Shown here: one piece after another, positions 1 through 14,786 of the stretch
Layout: each line of letters begins with the position of its first letter
Position numbering within the stretch: position 1 is the stretch's first letter
From: Jaapia argillacea MUCL 33604
Taxonomy: Eukaryota; Basidiomycota; Agaricomycetes; Jaapiales; Jaapiaceae
NCBI GenBank assembly: GCA_000697665.1
Contig: KL197718.1
Span: 813,099 to 877,098 of the forward strand
Reading direction: 5' to 3'
Length of the DNA: 64,000 nucleotides
Notes under the pieces: model-generated
What the model was told of the DNA's origin: nothing
The model's database searches: none
What the model saw: the letters and a program-made list of their open reading frames with translations, nothing else
Position numbers and translations under genes: made by a program

Positions 1-41
1 CCAGCTGTGATTAAGGAACAGATCAACAATTGGAAGTTTAC

Positions 42-172
42 TTGTGTGGTCGTTGAATGATACCCACGACACGTCCATCAGGAAGAACGGCTTCGTATAC
101 GTCGGATAAGGCACCAGATGCTCTTAACACCCATTTTGGATCCAGCTGCACGAAATCGGTCAAGGAGCTATT
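42..172 (-). CDS. Kinase-like protein, N-terminal lobe exon (cut by left edge)
   Basis: Reading leftward on the minus strand, one open exon encodes the start of a protein-kinase N-lobe: a Leu-Thr-Asp-Phe-Val entry, then a degenerate glycine loop (ASGALSDVYEAVL) and a beta-3-like strand (GRVVGI). It ends at a GT donor just left of position 42; all later exons lie outside the window. The entry segment matches the Asp-Leu-Thr-Gly-Phe-Val entry of the large kinase genes at 36.5 and 61 kb, so it belongs to the same family. Whether it is catalytic cannot be judged because the Lys, HRD and DFG regions are missing. Confidence 0.5.
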
Positions 173-1183
173 CGCGGAAGTGTGATCGAGTGAGAACCGA
201 CCTGGACAGACATATTGAGCTCGACGGGTTGGGAGATGATAGGTTGAGTGGGCACCAATGAGGATGTGGGGTATGGAACGGTAAATGAGAGGGCCAGGCA
301 GGGCGAGTTTTTGAACCTGTCCCACTGATCAGGAGATCGTAAGTTGTAGTCGGTGGTAGTACAGCATAGAAGCAATTATACAGAGCTTAGCTGCGGTCTG
401 TGTTACATGAATGAATGAAAGATAATCCCACCAGGAACAGAGGGATGGAGCGGACGGCCATCGGAACGAGTCGGAACGCGTGACATGATTGGTTCGTAGG
501 TATATTGGATTCCTCAAGGGCATCGACAGGATTGCCACCAAGACACGAACTCTGCGGCGTCCACAACTTGCCCCAACTTCGTTGTGATTGCCACTATGAG
601 GCGCCAGGTACGATGAAAGTCGTATCCTGAAATTTCATCGAGTGGATTCGAGTTGGTTGCAGAGGTTCGCGGGAGGCTGTTCGCGAATCCTTCTGATCAC
701 AGCATCTGGGCACTGCAATCCCAATGCGATGGGGCTCAGAGTAATTTTGGCTGCCAAGACCGAAGATTCGTACTTCCAAGAAGCTGAATTTGACGTCAAA
801 TCTCAACCTCGGTGTCGAGGGAGAAAGGACACACCAGACTCGAGCTCCGCGTCCAGGAAACCACCAGCGCGACAACGCTCCTACATCGCCTCATCTCGGC
901 TTGACCGATGAGCACATGCACGGCGAACGCTGAGCAACTCCACTCATAGAACATCAGTACGAATGAATTCGCAATAGAGTATAACGCCACAAGAACAGGT
1001 CGTGAAAGAAGAAAAAATTTACATGAACACAACTAAATTGTACAGCACGACGATGTTATTCCATCGTGTTCGGGGGTATATAGGAATGCGGGTATACTAC
1101 AACTGTGTCGCTGTAAACAAATCGGGTTAGAGTCCGATGAGCGGAGAGGACGAAACACAGGTTGGACTCACCGGTTCGTACCA
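173..1183. other. Intergenic, no gene recognised
   Basis: Only short overlapping frames on both strands, with no family motif and no convincing splice-linked reading frame. It separates the edge kinase from the next kinase-like gene and presumably holds its own 3' flank plus the promoter of the edge gene. Confidence 0.4.
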
Positions 1184-2265
1184 TTAATACAATTCGGCCA
1201 TAATCTTCAACCTTACAACAATGTCGCCCATAGTAGGGCGCGTGAAGGGCTGTGGTGAGAAGCACTGAATGAGCAAGTCCCACATCTCGGTGCCTAGGCC
1301 AGATCGATCGATCAAAGCTAACTCGCCGTCTCCGAGTATGACACGGCTATAATAATTGTTGGGCGAGAAGGGTGGTTTACCCGTGAGAACCTACAAAAGG
1401 AGGCGTATTTGATGAAAAGGGAAAGGACAGAGGCAGAGAAAATGCTCACCTGATACATTACTCCGGCAAAACCAAAGACATCGTCAGGTCTAGTGGGAGC
1501 TGTGAAGGCGTCGTTGTTGCCCGAAAACACTTCGGTAGCTCTGAACATCCAGGAGGAGGGGATTTGGCCCGGGAAGATTTCATTTAGCGTAGCGCTGACT
1601 CGATAGTCGGTGATCACAATATTGTGATCATCTTTGACCATGACATTCCCCTGTGAATGCTCTGAGCTCATGGCCTTGAAGGTATATCATCACGGACAAG
1701 ATACCAACCGGAACGATGTGCCCGTGTGGACCAAGAAGGTGGTGGATGTTTTCAACGGCTTGCGCAAACTTGATTAACTAAAACAATCATCAACAAGTAC
1801 AACGTATTCGGAGCACCAGAAACTCACCATCTTCATCTTCTCGTTGTTGGGTGCGCCGTTCAGATAAGCACAGATATGCCCATTTTGGTAAAAGGGAAGG
1901 GTGACGTCGAGTATTGCGCGTTCATCGCAAGAAACGGAGTTGATGGGTGAGATGTAGGATGAAATCGACCCGGCGTTCTTGGCTCGCTGAAAATAAGCGC
2001 GGGCGTCAAAGGAGTGAGTCAAAGGACTATGACGTCACGAGAAATTGCAAACCTCAAATAGCCTCATGCCGGATTCGACAATAATCTCAGCAGGCAGTCG
2101 CATCTTCTTTCGCACCATCTGACCATATTGACGGAGGAGCTAAGGATCATACCAACCACCGCAACACGACAAGGGCTTGCTCACCTGGCGTCCTCCTTCA
2201 GTCACGAGATAGAGGTTTGCGTGCTCACCTACGGCGAATGGAAAATCGTGGGTCTTGGCTTCCAT
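1184..2265 (-). CDS. Pseudokinase-like protein A
   Basis: Six exons read through without a break on the minus strand: 2265-2185, 2139-2053, 1986-1828, 1777-1709, 1650-1450 and 1390-1184, giving 267 residues. Every intron is phase 0. The fold follows a protein kinase: strand GEHANLYLV, hinge PFYQNGHICAYL, catalytic-loop exon of exactly 23 codons ending HGHIVP, a GNVMV segment, an APE-like region, and a C-lobe with CFSPQPFTRPTM. The HRD aspartate and the DFG motif are replaced (HGH, ITDYR), so it should not phosphorylate and is best called a pseudokinase. The start is uncertain: codons upstream of 2265 continue to a TTTAG acceptor, and relatives have an extra short first exon I could not place here. 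Confidence 0.72.
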
Positions 2266-3794
2266 TGTATCCTAAAGGTGGTGCAAATTCAGGCTGGGTA
2301 TATCTGGGAGTCGGAGAAGGGTAGTTCACTGTTGAGGAATGCAAGGGAGACACCGCTGAAGATCTCTAACACAACCCGGCTTACTGAACGATCGGTTGAC
2401 GTTGTGGGCTGGTGGTAGTTGAAGGCCGATGGCGTTTTGATCAGTGAGGGCTGGAAGGCGTGATTCTTATATGGCGGAGAAGAAAGCCGCGTGTCGATTT
2501 TTAACCCCTCGACGAGTTCCCACGTGCCCTAGAGCGGTAGTCTGCAGCTGAGCACGAACAAACAATGACAAGCGTCAGTGGGATAGAATGGGAAGGTTAT
2601 GACTTGGTGATGATCCGGTGGGGTAGTCTCGAAGGAGAGGAAAACGCACAGGTTTCGCACAAAGGCCAGACCGGCCACAAGTTCCACCACCTCCGCATCA
2701 ATCAAACGAAGCAGCCTGCCTCCGTCGGACAGTCAGCAGCCAAAACGAAACCCATAGAAAGCAAAGAAATGAGTGGATATTGCACAGCTGGGAGCGGCCG
2801 TTGCGGCTCTCGGCAGTTAGACAGACCGTTGCTGGCTAGTGTGGTATCTAGATGTTTTTGCAGTACCGGGATAGAGCGAGATGGTGAAACAAGAGTGGGG
2901 TTAAACAGGCAATCCATCGAATGCGACGCGATTCTAGCATTCAGAAAGCCATCAGGGTTGAATTGGAGGTGGTTTGGAGCAAGATGTGAGGGCTCAGCGG
3001 GGGTGGGGCAAGGTGAACCCAGCCTGAAGCCCTTTAAGGGATATCGATGGATTACGATCAGCCGCCCAAGTTCGGATCTTGTATCTCCATGGATGTGAAG
3101 CCTTCTTCAGAGGCGATAGAAAGGGTGATTCCAGCCTATTGCTGACAGTCGCCTGAGTCCAACAGACCTTGTTGTTTGCAACGCGAACAAGGTCAACACG
3201 GCGCGACACGACACGATCACATGACTAGCTGTCCGTCACACTGTCACACTCGCCCCGCTTCCCAACATCATGTATCAGAAATTATTCGAATAATGTGAGC
3301 ACATAGTCCATATACTACGGGGTATACACATGAGAGCGACGATTGCATACGAAGAGGTATTACGAGACAGAAATAGCTCAACCAAGAGAGACAAGTTAAC
3401 CAAATACGACTAATACTGAGGTGGGGTATGAAATGACTGGGACGAAGGCACATCAAAGGAGAAACCAAAACGAGTAGATAGTTATCACCGTTGTTCCGGA
3501 ACAACGCGATATAAAGGACCACCCAGACCCTGGCTGGTAAGGTTCGCGATCTAGAGACGATGAATAACGCTAGTCGCGGGAACGAGGGGTTAAGAGATGA
3601 GAGGGAGGCATATGAGTGAGATCATGATGAGGTCTTGAGGTGAAGTTTGGGGCGAGGCTGACTGCGGCGCGAACAGCATTGTGAAGGTTGAGATAACTCG
3701 TGCCAAGTACACAGGTCGCACCCTTTGAACCCCAAAAGTTTAAAAATCACGGATGAAAGCGCAGTCACACGTGAAATAACGCACCCTTGAGTCA
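2266..3794. other. Intergenic, no gene recognised
   Basis: The stretch includes a 177-codon plus-strand open frame at 2565-3098, but it has no recognisable domain, no splice context and unremarkable composition, so I do not call it a gene. The rest shows only short frames. It should contain the promoter of pseudokinase A and the 3' flank of the next kinase-like locus. Confidence 0.4.
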
Positions 3795-4905
3795 TCAATT
3801 ATTGACCATTCGAGAAGCAGGCAACGCAGTCAGCCTGGCGGTGACTTCACCCGCGCTAGGTCGAGCGGAAGGGTTGCCGGGGGACCAGCAATCCGTAAGC
3901 AACCCCCATATGTCATCGGTCAAGTTCCGACGCTCCATGAGTTTCAGTTCTTCGAGGTTCTTGAACATCCGACGACCATAATTGTGGGGATAAAAGGGGG
4001 GCGTTCCCGTAAGGATCTAGCAGAAATAAATGATCTCGACGACCATCAGGCGAATAAGGAGGATGGTGCACACCTCGTATATCACACTCCCAAACCCCGC
4101 ACGATCTCCATTTATGGTATGGACGGGAGGAGAATCTTCTTCACGAGGTAATTCTTCATGTGCTTTGTATCTCCACGAGTTTGGCAGGCGATACCGACCG
4201 CTGGCCTCGCAGATCAACATTTGCAAGGTCGAGTGAATTCGAAGAGGATCCTGATGTCTAGGTCATCGGTGACCAAAAAATTCTCCTACACGGAAGGGGG
4301 AATCAGATGGAGTCATGGGGACCAGGAGAGGACGACGTACCGGCTTGATATTTCCATGAGCGCCGAATGCGCCGTGAACAGCGTCGAGGGCCTTCGAGCA
4401 TTTCAACAACTAAGACAATCATAAATATGGGAGCTACTCATCAGTGGTAGTAAAATACGCACCATTCTTCGCTGCTCATCAACCGGCTTGTCCTTCAAAT
4501 AAGTCCGGATATTTCCATTCCTGAAGTGAGGTATAGTCAACTCCAACGATCCATGGGGGTTGAACGCAATGACGGCAGGAACGAGGTAGGCCGCAGCCAC
4601 AGCATTCGAAGGGTCGGCGATATTAACCACCTAGTCATGGTCATTGCGGGAGCGAAGAAACGTAATGGCCAAGACTTACCTGTTGTAGTGTGGTCCTAAA
4701 ATTGGTGTCCACGAGGATCCCTTCCGGCAACGGTACAACTTTCGTCATCATCATCTACAGCAGAAATGCCGCATATCGGGATGTTGAGGGCGGTGTAATG
4801 TTCGGCGAGGAAATTTTCACTCACAACACAGCCAGTGTCTTCGTTCGTGAACACAGGCGTAGTTTCACCTGTCTGCAGTGGGTGCATACGCTCACCGTCT
4901 TGATA
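3795..4905 (-). pseudogene. Pseudokinase-like gene B, frame broken
   Basis: A close relative of its neighbours on the same strand. Exons can be followed at about 4900-4825, 4754-4680, 4630-4463, 4409-4341, 4285-4074 and 4016-3795. The catalytic-loop exon is again 23 codons and ends HGNIKP; the C-lobe keeps CWSPGNPSARPS. The exon 4285-4074 is 212 bp instead of the 216 bp of copy C and changes frame in its middle (around 4235-4265): ENFLVTDDL is in one frame and RIHSTLQ in another. A one-base indel is the simplest reading, so the locus is probably a recent pseudogene; a sequencing or assembly error is the alternative. The DFG position is also lost. The 5' end is not resolved. Confidence 0.6.
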
Positions 4906-6608
4906 CGGTCGATCAGCAGAGTTGTTGGAAGAGGTGAAAAGATATGACTCACAGAGGGATGATAAGATGCTGCTCGTCGTACTGGGAGCAGCGAGAGAGA
5001 TTGTCAGATTGTCAGAACTCGTAAACCCAAGGTGGTGGTTCGTGGTGGTAGGAAACAATGGGGGTGGTGATGGTTAAAGTGTCGCTTCAGTTCGGCCTAC
5101 AGTTTTATTCACACCAGCGCATCAGATAATAATGGTGCGTAAAAGAGTTGTTTGCCCAGATGGGCTAGATCATAGCAGTTGCGAAAGCAGAGAATGTCGT
5201 GATGCGAGAAAGATTTAGCAAGCCCCGCCACCCCGTATCGATATGAAAGCATAGCCCGCGAAGCTGTTCACATGTGCCGGAATTCTGAGAAAGTCAGGGA
5301 CAGACTGTGGAGCACCTGTGCCAATTCCATGGAAGCACAGTTAAACGTTAAACCATGGGAATACCTGGGTGCCCTGAGCTGGCTTTACGTCCGAAAACCA
5401 CGCGCGTAAATTCAACTGGCGTAACCCGTGAAGAGTGTTGGACGGTAAATCACATCGCCACAGGAGATTACAAAGGAGTTCATCTCCTCGAGTTCCCAAT
5501 AACCACGGGCCAGTGGCCCTGGTAGAGGGGTCGAACGTGAACGAAGGCATGGGCAGTGCGAAGGCGGTACTTCAAAGGCAGTACTTTGGAACATCAGAGA
5601 GTAACCAGAAAAAGGGGCACTCTCGAGGAGTACGGAGCACAATAGCATTCCTAACGGAAAGTTCGAACATTTGGCAGGCGAGCAGCGTGGGGGGATAGAT
5701 CAACCAGGCATCCTTGGTATCAATTAATGTTCAACCCTTTAAATCGATAAACGGTGAGAAAGGGCGCCAAAGGTGGCTCCCAGCTGACCTGTTCTTGACC
5801 TTCATTTGGCACTATGAGGCACGACGAGCACCGTCTTTGCCTCTTGCGGTGACATAGAAGAAACGAAGCTGATGCGGGTTGCCTCGCAATCCGAGCATTC
5901 CAAAGAAGGTGAAATGATTTCACCCTGGTATACGAAAGCAGAGGCAAGGGCAGAGGTCCCGAACTTTGAACGACTGTCGTAACCCGCTCCGTGACATGAT
6001 GTCACACGGTCTTCACGTCTTCACACTTCTTCACAGCTACCACCCCCACAACAATACTGTCCCTCCCGAACGTGTCCCTCCGTTCTCGACAACGGGGAAA
6101 GCATATTGCCATTATCCTAACAGGAATAGATGACGTTGGGAACTACGTCTGCAAAACTGGAACCCCCCCCCCAAAACCTGCTCACTGCAGAACCGCACAA
6201 TTGCTACTACTTGGCGTTTCGAAACCATGCAACAACGCGCTCCCACCGCTAGAGTCGCCACAAGCTACATAATTAACCGCCATCGTGACCTAATCAGTGG
6301 GATGAATAGCGAATCAAAGTGGGGCAACGACGATAAAGGTCCAGATGGCGTAAATGGCAATGCCAGAGGGATGGAAGAATGAGAACCGCAAGCGGGAGAG
6401 TACGATCCGGGAGGCAGATATCGATATCAATGGATCTATCATCTTGGAGAATCTGTGCGGAGGCGTTTGGCTCGACTGTCGTAAACATTGTATTCCGATG
6501 TTGGGATGATCCTTGAGGAATCCGGTGAGGATGACAATCTTCGAACCCCAAAAAATAGAATTTAGGTGTGGCAGAGATGGACACATGAAAGAACTCACCC
6601 TCGATCCG
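4906..6608. other. Intergenic, no gene recognised
   Basis: Several frames of 60-110 codons occur on both strands but none shows a family motif, and they overlap one another. A run of nine C lies near 6163. Nothing else stands out. Confidence 0.4.
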
Positions 6609-7826
6609 TTAATTATGGTCTGTTTGCACTTCCTGGAGCCTGGTAATAACTTCATCCATGGCAGGGCGTGAGGAAGGGTTGTGGGGGGACCAGCAGTCGC
6701 TAAGCAACTTCCAAATGTCGTCGGCCAAGTCGCAGCGCTGCATCAAGTCCAACTCTTCGAGGTCCATGCTGATTCGACGACCGTGGTTGTGGGGATAGTA
6801 AGGCGGAATGCCAGTGAGAATCTACAAGCGCAGCAAACAATTTAGCGGCTATTCGCGAGCCCAAGAAAAACACGGGGGCTACCTCGTACATAACGTTGCC
6901 AAAGGCTGCAACGTCGCCTCCCATGGTAGGCACAGCAGGGGAATCCTCCTCACGAGGTAGTTCTTCGTAAGCCTTGTACCTCCATGAGCCTGGAAAGTAA
7001 TCGCGGCCGACAGCTTCGCAGATAACGGCTCGCAGAGTGGAGTTAATTCGGAAGTCGGTGATGACAACGCCAAGACCATCAGTGACCATGAAGTTGTCCT
7101 GTGCGGAACTTAAATTTAAATCGGATGATAGGGTAACGATCAGGACAGCGTACCGGTGAGATATTACCGTGGGCACCCAGGTCGCCGTGAACTTCGTCGA
7201 GGGCCTTTGCACATTCCAATACCTGACCCCGTTGTAAAATTTGAGTACCACCCGACAAACCGTAAAAGGCTCACCACTCTCCATTTCTCCTCGGCTGGTT
7301 TGTCTTTCAAGTACGTGCGAATATTTCCGTTCTTGAAGTATGGCATGCTGGACTCGAGGTTTCCATAGGCATTGAACGCAAAGGTGGCGGGAACGAGGTA
7401 GGTCGAGCTCCCAGCGGCGACCAAAGCGTTGGTGGCATTGATCGCCTAGTTATTGTCAACGCGGGCCCGACGGGAAGGAACTGCCAAGACTTACTTGTCC
7501 CATCATCGATCTAAATTTGGCGTCGACGGTTATCTCGTTCGGCAGGCGGACGAGCTTCGTGGCTGTCTGGTACGGAAATGCGGCGGAGCGCGAGTGAGCC
7601 CAGTGGAACGCGCGGCACAGACAATTTGCGCTCACAGGACACGCCGCAGAATCATCTATGAACAGAAACGCCCCTTCACTTTCAGCAAACGGGTACACCC
7701 TGACGTCGTCAACCTACGATGTCATTTGCAGCCGGTCAGCGCAGGCAGCCAGTAGCAGCCAAAGAAACGGATACTCACCAGGGTAAGTACAAGTTTCTCC
7801 TCGGTATCGATCGTACCGCTCATCAT
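6609..7826 (-). CDS. Pseudokinase-like protein C
   Basis: Seven exons, all joined in phase 0, give a complete 288-residue reading: 7826-7779, 7713-7636, 7566-7495, 7445-7275, 7222-7154, 7098-6883 and 6821-6609. The order is a short N-terminal exon starting MMSGTID, an N-lobe without a clear glycine loop, the hinge YFKNGNIRTYL, the 23-codon exon ending HGNISP, DNFMVTD, an ELPRE segment in place of APE, and a C-lobe with CWSPHNPSSRPAM. HRD is HGN and DFG reads TDF, so catalysis is unlikely. The C-lobe is very close to that of broken copy B next to it, which points to recent tandem duplication. It is the best-resolved member and a good template for annotating the family. Confidence 0.75.
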
Positions 7827-8887
7827 AACTATGTGAGATAAGTTAAAATGTTGAGTTCTCGAGTATGGCAAGACGGGCGAGGGGAACAAAGTAAGTGGTT
7901 GTGAAGGAACGAGAATTGAGGGGAACAGAGATTCAAGCTGGGTTTTGTTTCCCACCAATTCAGTTGGAGCGTACAATGTTAAACACACGAATTCAGTCTT
8001 CGACGTCGGGGTGCTCGGGGAACCATAGGAGACCAGGCACAGCCGAATCGGCCTGCTTTGTGAGACCAATGGGGTCCCACCACAAGGGCAAACCGGACCC
8101 GAAGACACGTTCTAGCAGGCGACCGGTCCAAAGAAGGCAGCATCAGGATTACAAGATGTGAAGCATTTCGTCACATAAGTTGTGGGTACCAGCTCGGATT
8201 GTTACGTCTTAGAAGCGACTGCGCACCCAGCGGCGAAATATGCTGTCCGTGGGTTGGGATTGTCTCGGAGGGGCCTGAGTCCCCATTGCACCAGTGCCAA
8301 TCGCCACGAGGCGCGGAGGCCCTATGTCAGAGTCGACCGTGGGTTCGTAGAAGACCATTTCAGGGGGAAAAGCAAAGAGGCAGTATCTTTCGGAATCAGA
8401 ACCAATCGAGAGAGAGGGGACAGCTATTCAAGCGCAGAGCAAGTGTTACAGTACGTTCGGGAGGGTTGGGGGTTACGACTAGCCAGGAATTGCCGTGCCA
8501 AGGGATTCAGCCCTTTATAAACCGTCCCATCACAAGATTGACACAAAGACGCCCATAATTGTTCTCGGGTGACAACCATCTGATAGAATGAACGTCAACG
8601 AGCCAGTGAAAACATGTTCTGTTGACAGCGAGCCATGGCATTGGTGCGAGTTGCCTCGGTACCCTGCAACTTTCCATAGACAGACGCAAAAGATCCCAGG
8701 CTAGGACGGCATGGGAGGCAGTGAGAACAGCAAGTACAGCTCCACCAGCGCTTCCTGTCAGCGTAGCTCTTATCATGCGGTGAGCGGAAGAGTGGACGAA
8801 TCTTGAACCGTCACGCTTGACGTGATCAGTGTGACTGTGTGTCACCCTTTCATTTTGCCTTTGACTTTCACGACTTCAGCGACAACG
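7827..8887. other. Intergenic between divergent genes
   Basis: Lies between the start of pseudokinase C (minus) and the start of the GPN1-like gene (plus), so it should hold both promoters. Overlapping plus-strand frames at 8182-8558 lack motifs and look like chance. No repeat or RNA gene seen. Confidence 0.4.
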
Positions 8888-10789
8888 ATGGCGTCCTCAT
8901 CCGAATCGCCTTCAAGCTCCACGACAAAAAAGAAGCCTATAGTGATCATCACAATTGGAATGGCTGGCGCTGGAAAATCCACATTTGTTCAGCGCATCAA
9001 CTCCCATCTTCACACCTTGAACCCCCCTTCGCCCCCATATATCCTAAACCTCGATCCAGCTGTATCGAACGTCCCTTTCGAGGCTAATATCGACATCAGG
9101 GATACTGTGAACTATAAGGAGGTCATGAAGCAGTGTGTGTTCTCTCATTTTGCGCCTTGTGATTAGCTATTGACCCTCAGGCGTTCGGGCCGATCTTTGT
9201 TCTGAAGATATAATCTTGGACCCAATGGCGGCATCCTGACTGCGCTGAATTTGTTCACCACGAAGTTCGATCAGGTGTTAGACCTTGTCGAGAAGAGAGC
9301 AGACACCGTAGAGTACGCTTCCTTGCCTTTTCGTCAGCATCTCGTGACTGATGTCAACAGCTATGTTATCCTCGATACGCCCGGTCAAATCGAGATTTTC
9401 ACCTGGTCAGCGTCTGGGGCGATCATCACTGACGCAGTGGCATCCTCGCTACCTACTGTCGTGGCGTATATCATCGATACACCACGGACAACAGCTCCAG
9501 CCACTTTCATGTCCAACATGCTCTACGCCTGCAGGTATGTCACATATCTTTCGCAACTTAGGGGGAAAGTCGATTCCTCTCGCCCGGATCGACTTCATCC
9601 CTGACATATCCCGCTTAGCTGAGGCTTCAACCCCGTAGTATCCTCTACAAAACCAAACTCCCCTTCATCCTCGTATTCAACAAAACTGACGTTCAACCCC
9701 ACGAGTTCGCCCTCGAATGGATGCACGACTTCGAAGCTTTCCAAGCTGCTTTGGCATCCCACAGCGGATCGAGAGATTCCGAAGGAGAACCGACGTACAT
9801 GAATAGTTTGATGAATAGCATGAGTTTGGTTTTAGACGAATTCTACAAACATCTAAAGGTACATGGTCTTGTCCCAATTGTTGGATGTCGTTACGGACGT
9901 ATGCTCAGTTATTTTTCCCTCGTTCGTGACGTCAAGGCCGTAGGCGTGTCGAGTATGACGGGCGACGGTATCAAGGAATTTTTCGAAGCGGTAGACGCTT
10001 CACGGGAAGAATATGAAAAGTACGTCTGGTTTGGTCTCCTCCCCCTTTACCCCCTCACTCATCTAAACGGTTTTCACCCGTTACACAGAGACTACGTCCC
10101 AGAACTCACCCGCGCTCGTGAATCTCGAGAAGAATCTCTCCGCCTAGCAAAAGAAGACTCGATGAGCAGGTTAATGCAAGATCTCGCAGTTGATAAGGCC
10201 AAGAACCCTCAAGGTGCCCTGAATGATCGATGGGAGGAAGAAGACGACGAAGATGAGGATGAGGATGCGGAGATTGACCTCATCGATCGCAGTGAGTTTC
10301 TAGACTTGATTATTCTTGGTGATTTTTCGAGGGGTCGGGATACCGGCCGACCATCCGCTTTATGCGTTGCTCTCGCTTGGTAGAGATGATATCTGGAAGC
10401 TATGGTATCGTCGCGTGTCATGGTTGGCTGTCGGGGCCATGATTTATTAGAGGTGGCTGTCTTGTCGGGACATGATCGGGATGGCCCCTGTCTGTCCAAC
10501 CCGTCCGCTCCGACATGAGGGACCTCGACATCTTTAGCCCGCCGCTGTCGATGACCCGGCATGATATCTATCGCGGGGCGGTTGCTGTGGTTATTCAACT
10601 GTCTCTACTCCAGTCCCAGATGACCTTCCCAGATGACCCCCTCGCTGGGGTGGCGCGGATCTCGACTTGCGGACATTTCGCTGATATTTGTCCTCCGTAG
10701 GTGAAGAACCTTGGCCGGGTCAGTACATCGATATGACCAGGGCTCGAAGGGGGGAAGACGAGGACATCAAGTGGCCTAGACCAAGTTGA
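8888..10789 (+). CDS. GPN1: GPN-loop GTPase 1 (RNA polymerase II assembly/import factor)
   Basis: Five exons (8888-9132, 9208-9534, 9639-10019, 10089-10291, 10701-10789) give 414 residues. The P-loop GMAGAGKST is near residue 25, the hallmark Gly-Pro-Asn loop (LGPNGG) straddles the first intron junction, DTPGQIE is the switch II region, and NKTD the base-specificity motif. The C-terminus is acidic and ends with a GQYIDMTR segment typical of the family. In other eukaryotes GPN1 (yeast Npa3) pairs with GPN3 and brings RNA polymerase II into the nucleus. ATG at 8888 was preferred to one 66 bp upstream because the upstream residues have no family match. The last intron is 409 bp, far longer than the others (69-104 bp), but the in-frame continuation on its far side supports it. 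Confidence 0.9.
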
Positions 10790-11964
10790 TCAGCGTGGCG
10801 AGCAATGGATGGACAATGAGAAGACGTGACGAAGCAGAGTAGGTTTGTTTGTAATTTTATGTTAGGTGTGTAGGTGTGAAGGGTTTTCATCACACACGTT
10901 CTTTTCGCGTTGTGATAAGTGTTCTTGTGGGGCTGGCTCGGGGCATCTCCAATTCCTTCACGTCAGACCTCCATTCATTTGACCGCTTCCATCTTGCAAT
11001 CACAAACAGAACGGGACGATCGTGATGCAGATAGCTATTCGGATGCTCCGGCTGTTGCTAGGCTTTTGGCGCTCGCTGACATCTTGATCCCTTTCGGAGT
11101 GTTTGCTGGTATTCGAATCGTCCCATTTTTCGTTTGGTGTGGTGGATTAGTGTGAGTTGGGCTTGGGGCTTGTGACTATGTTTGCAACCGGAGGTTGGAT
11201 AACTCCTGTTTGTTGTGAGTTACGGACCGGGAGCATTGTGTTTCCGTTCCTGATGGACACGAATAATAAAGCAGGATAAAGCTAGTTCTGTAGGTGTGAT
11301 GATATGATCGCTGTCGCGAATGTCTCACACCTTGTTTCCATTTGCTGATCTGAAATTTAAACGATTGGGGGGATCTCCACCGAGTTTGGGACGATGAGGA
11401 GGCTTGCTCTGGGTAGGATTAGATACGGTATGGGCCAATGAGTCCTTGTCCATCCTAATTGTTGTTGTGCTGCGAATTTGTTGGAGAATATATCGCTGAA
11501 GATTTCGAATTTACAGTAACGCCGGTTATGGCAGGCATTTCTTCACGTGTAACACGCGACTGTTCGGCCGCGTCTCGGTGGCGGTGCGTGGATTCCATGT
11601 AAACAAAACTCTCTTTTGGTTGGCAAGTCCCCGTCTTTTCCTTTCATCCACCATCAGTCTCCCTCAAATCCCTCAGCAACGCAAGAAACTCGCGTATCAT
11701 TCGCCTACACGCCTCGTCCACGTTTTCCAGGGAGTCATTCCCGTGAATTATATCTTCATTACGTGATTTATCGGACGTAACAACCCCCCAACACTGTTAC
11801 GGATTCCACCAAATCTTTCGTACCTTCACTTCTGGACCACCAGCACATCACATACGGTCCTCTTTTATTCTCATCCTAGATCCCTTTCCTTGCTTTCAAT
11901 TTCCTCGCTCGTCGCCTCTCACTTGTCTTGATATCCATCAGTTTCCTCCGTTACACGCCACACG
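10790..11964. other. Intergenic; GPN1 3' flank and CDK1 promoter
   Basis: Between two head-to-tail genes. The last few hundred bases before the CDK1 start are rich in pyrimidines (CT stretches from about 11810 to 11960), as is common in fungal promoters. No gene recognised. Confidence 0.4.
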
Positions 11965-13900
<1,936 letters not shown>

Positions 13901-14374
13901 TGAATGAGAAAGAGGTCTTGTCTCGCATAGTTTTCTTTCTCCTGTTTTTTCCTCGTTGGTAGTGTTTCGGTCACGTATATCCCATTCATCCCATGTAGCC
14001 CTTTCATCACGATATTGTTACTCTTGTCAACTCAATGTTCTGTGCCGGTGTTTCGTTGTGTCGGCTCTAATGTCGCTCAGCTACATGACCGTGGCCGAGT
14101 GGCGAAAGTAGTATGGAGGTGTCGTTCAGCAGATCTGGTGGCCTAGTTGTCAGCTGGTGAATAGTACTGTCATCTTGTCAAGACTGAAATCCTGGTGGGC
14201 GTGGCAAGCGGTCAGCATCCAGAGGATTTAAAAAAAGTAATGTGCACATTAAAGAGGGTTGTGGTATCACTACAATATTCTGCCCAGTGAGGAGACCAGG
14301 GTTCATTGAAGTCAGAAGGCTGCACGATGTTTATCTCCTTAGACAATGAATTCCACCAGCGGCCTAGCAGCATA

Positions 14375-14445
14375 GCGTTGATGGTGTAGCGGTAACATTG
14401 GGTCTTCCCATGGCCTAGCTCCGGGTTCGACTCCCGGTCAACGCA
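14375..14445 (+). tRNA. tRNA-Gly (CCC)
   Basis: A 71-nt cloverleaf: seven-pair acceptor stem (GCGTTGA with TCAACGC), anticodon stem GGGTC/GGCCT around the loop TTCCCAT with anticodon CCC, T-stem CCGGG/CCCGG around TTCGACT, and discriminator A. B-box GGTTCGACTCC is present. A TTTT run at about 14466-14472 can end RNA polymerase III transcription. No intron. Confidence 0.9.
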
Positions 14446-14750
14446 TATCAGGTGTTGCAAAGGTGATTGTTTTGTTCCAAATCAGTGATTTCCAGGCCTG
14501 CAACGTTCGTTTGGCACTTGCAGTGGAGCAGTTCTTGTTCCTCATAGTACTAGTGGAATACTGAAGAGGACGGTTGGTTCCACCTTGAGCTTGATGAGTG
14601 ATTAGAATCAGAGCACTGTAAATATACAAGGGTGGGTCAGTGATGCATCAATGAGGACTCTATTTCTTTCATTTTCTCCGTGTTTGTTGTTTTAACCCAC
14701 AATATTATTTCAATGGCTATGATATAGGCAAGCATCCGGGCTTTCCCACA

Positions 14751-14786
14751 TCCGATATGGTGTAACGGCTAACATTGCCGCCTTTC
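14751..14786 (+). repeat. 5' half of a tRNA-Glu, left direct repeat
   Basis: These 36 bases are identical to the first 36 of the intact tRNA-Glu at 16235, ending within the anticodon loop (CCTTTC). About 30 bases upstream of each copy (from 14722 and from 16207) also match with few changes (ATATAG, CAAG, CTTCCCAC). The 3' half of the tRNA is absent, so this copy cannot fold. Confidence 0.85.

Noticed and set aside
2565-3098. 177-codon plus-strand open frame
   Set aside because: No motif, no introns in a genome where most genes have them, and no support from neighbours. Length alone is compatible with chance in this composition.
14751-14786. A second functional tRNA-Glu
   Set aside because: Only the 5' half is present; the anticodon stem, T-arm and 3' acceptor strand are missing.
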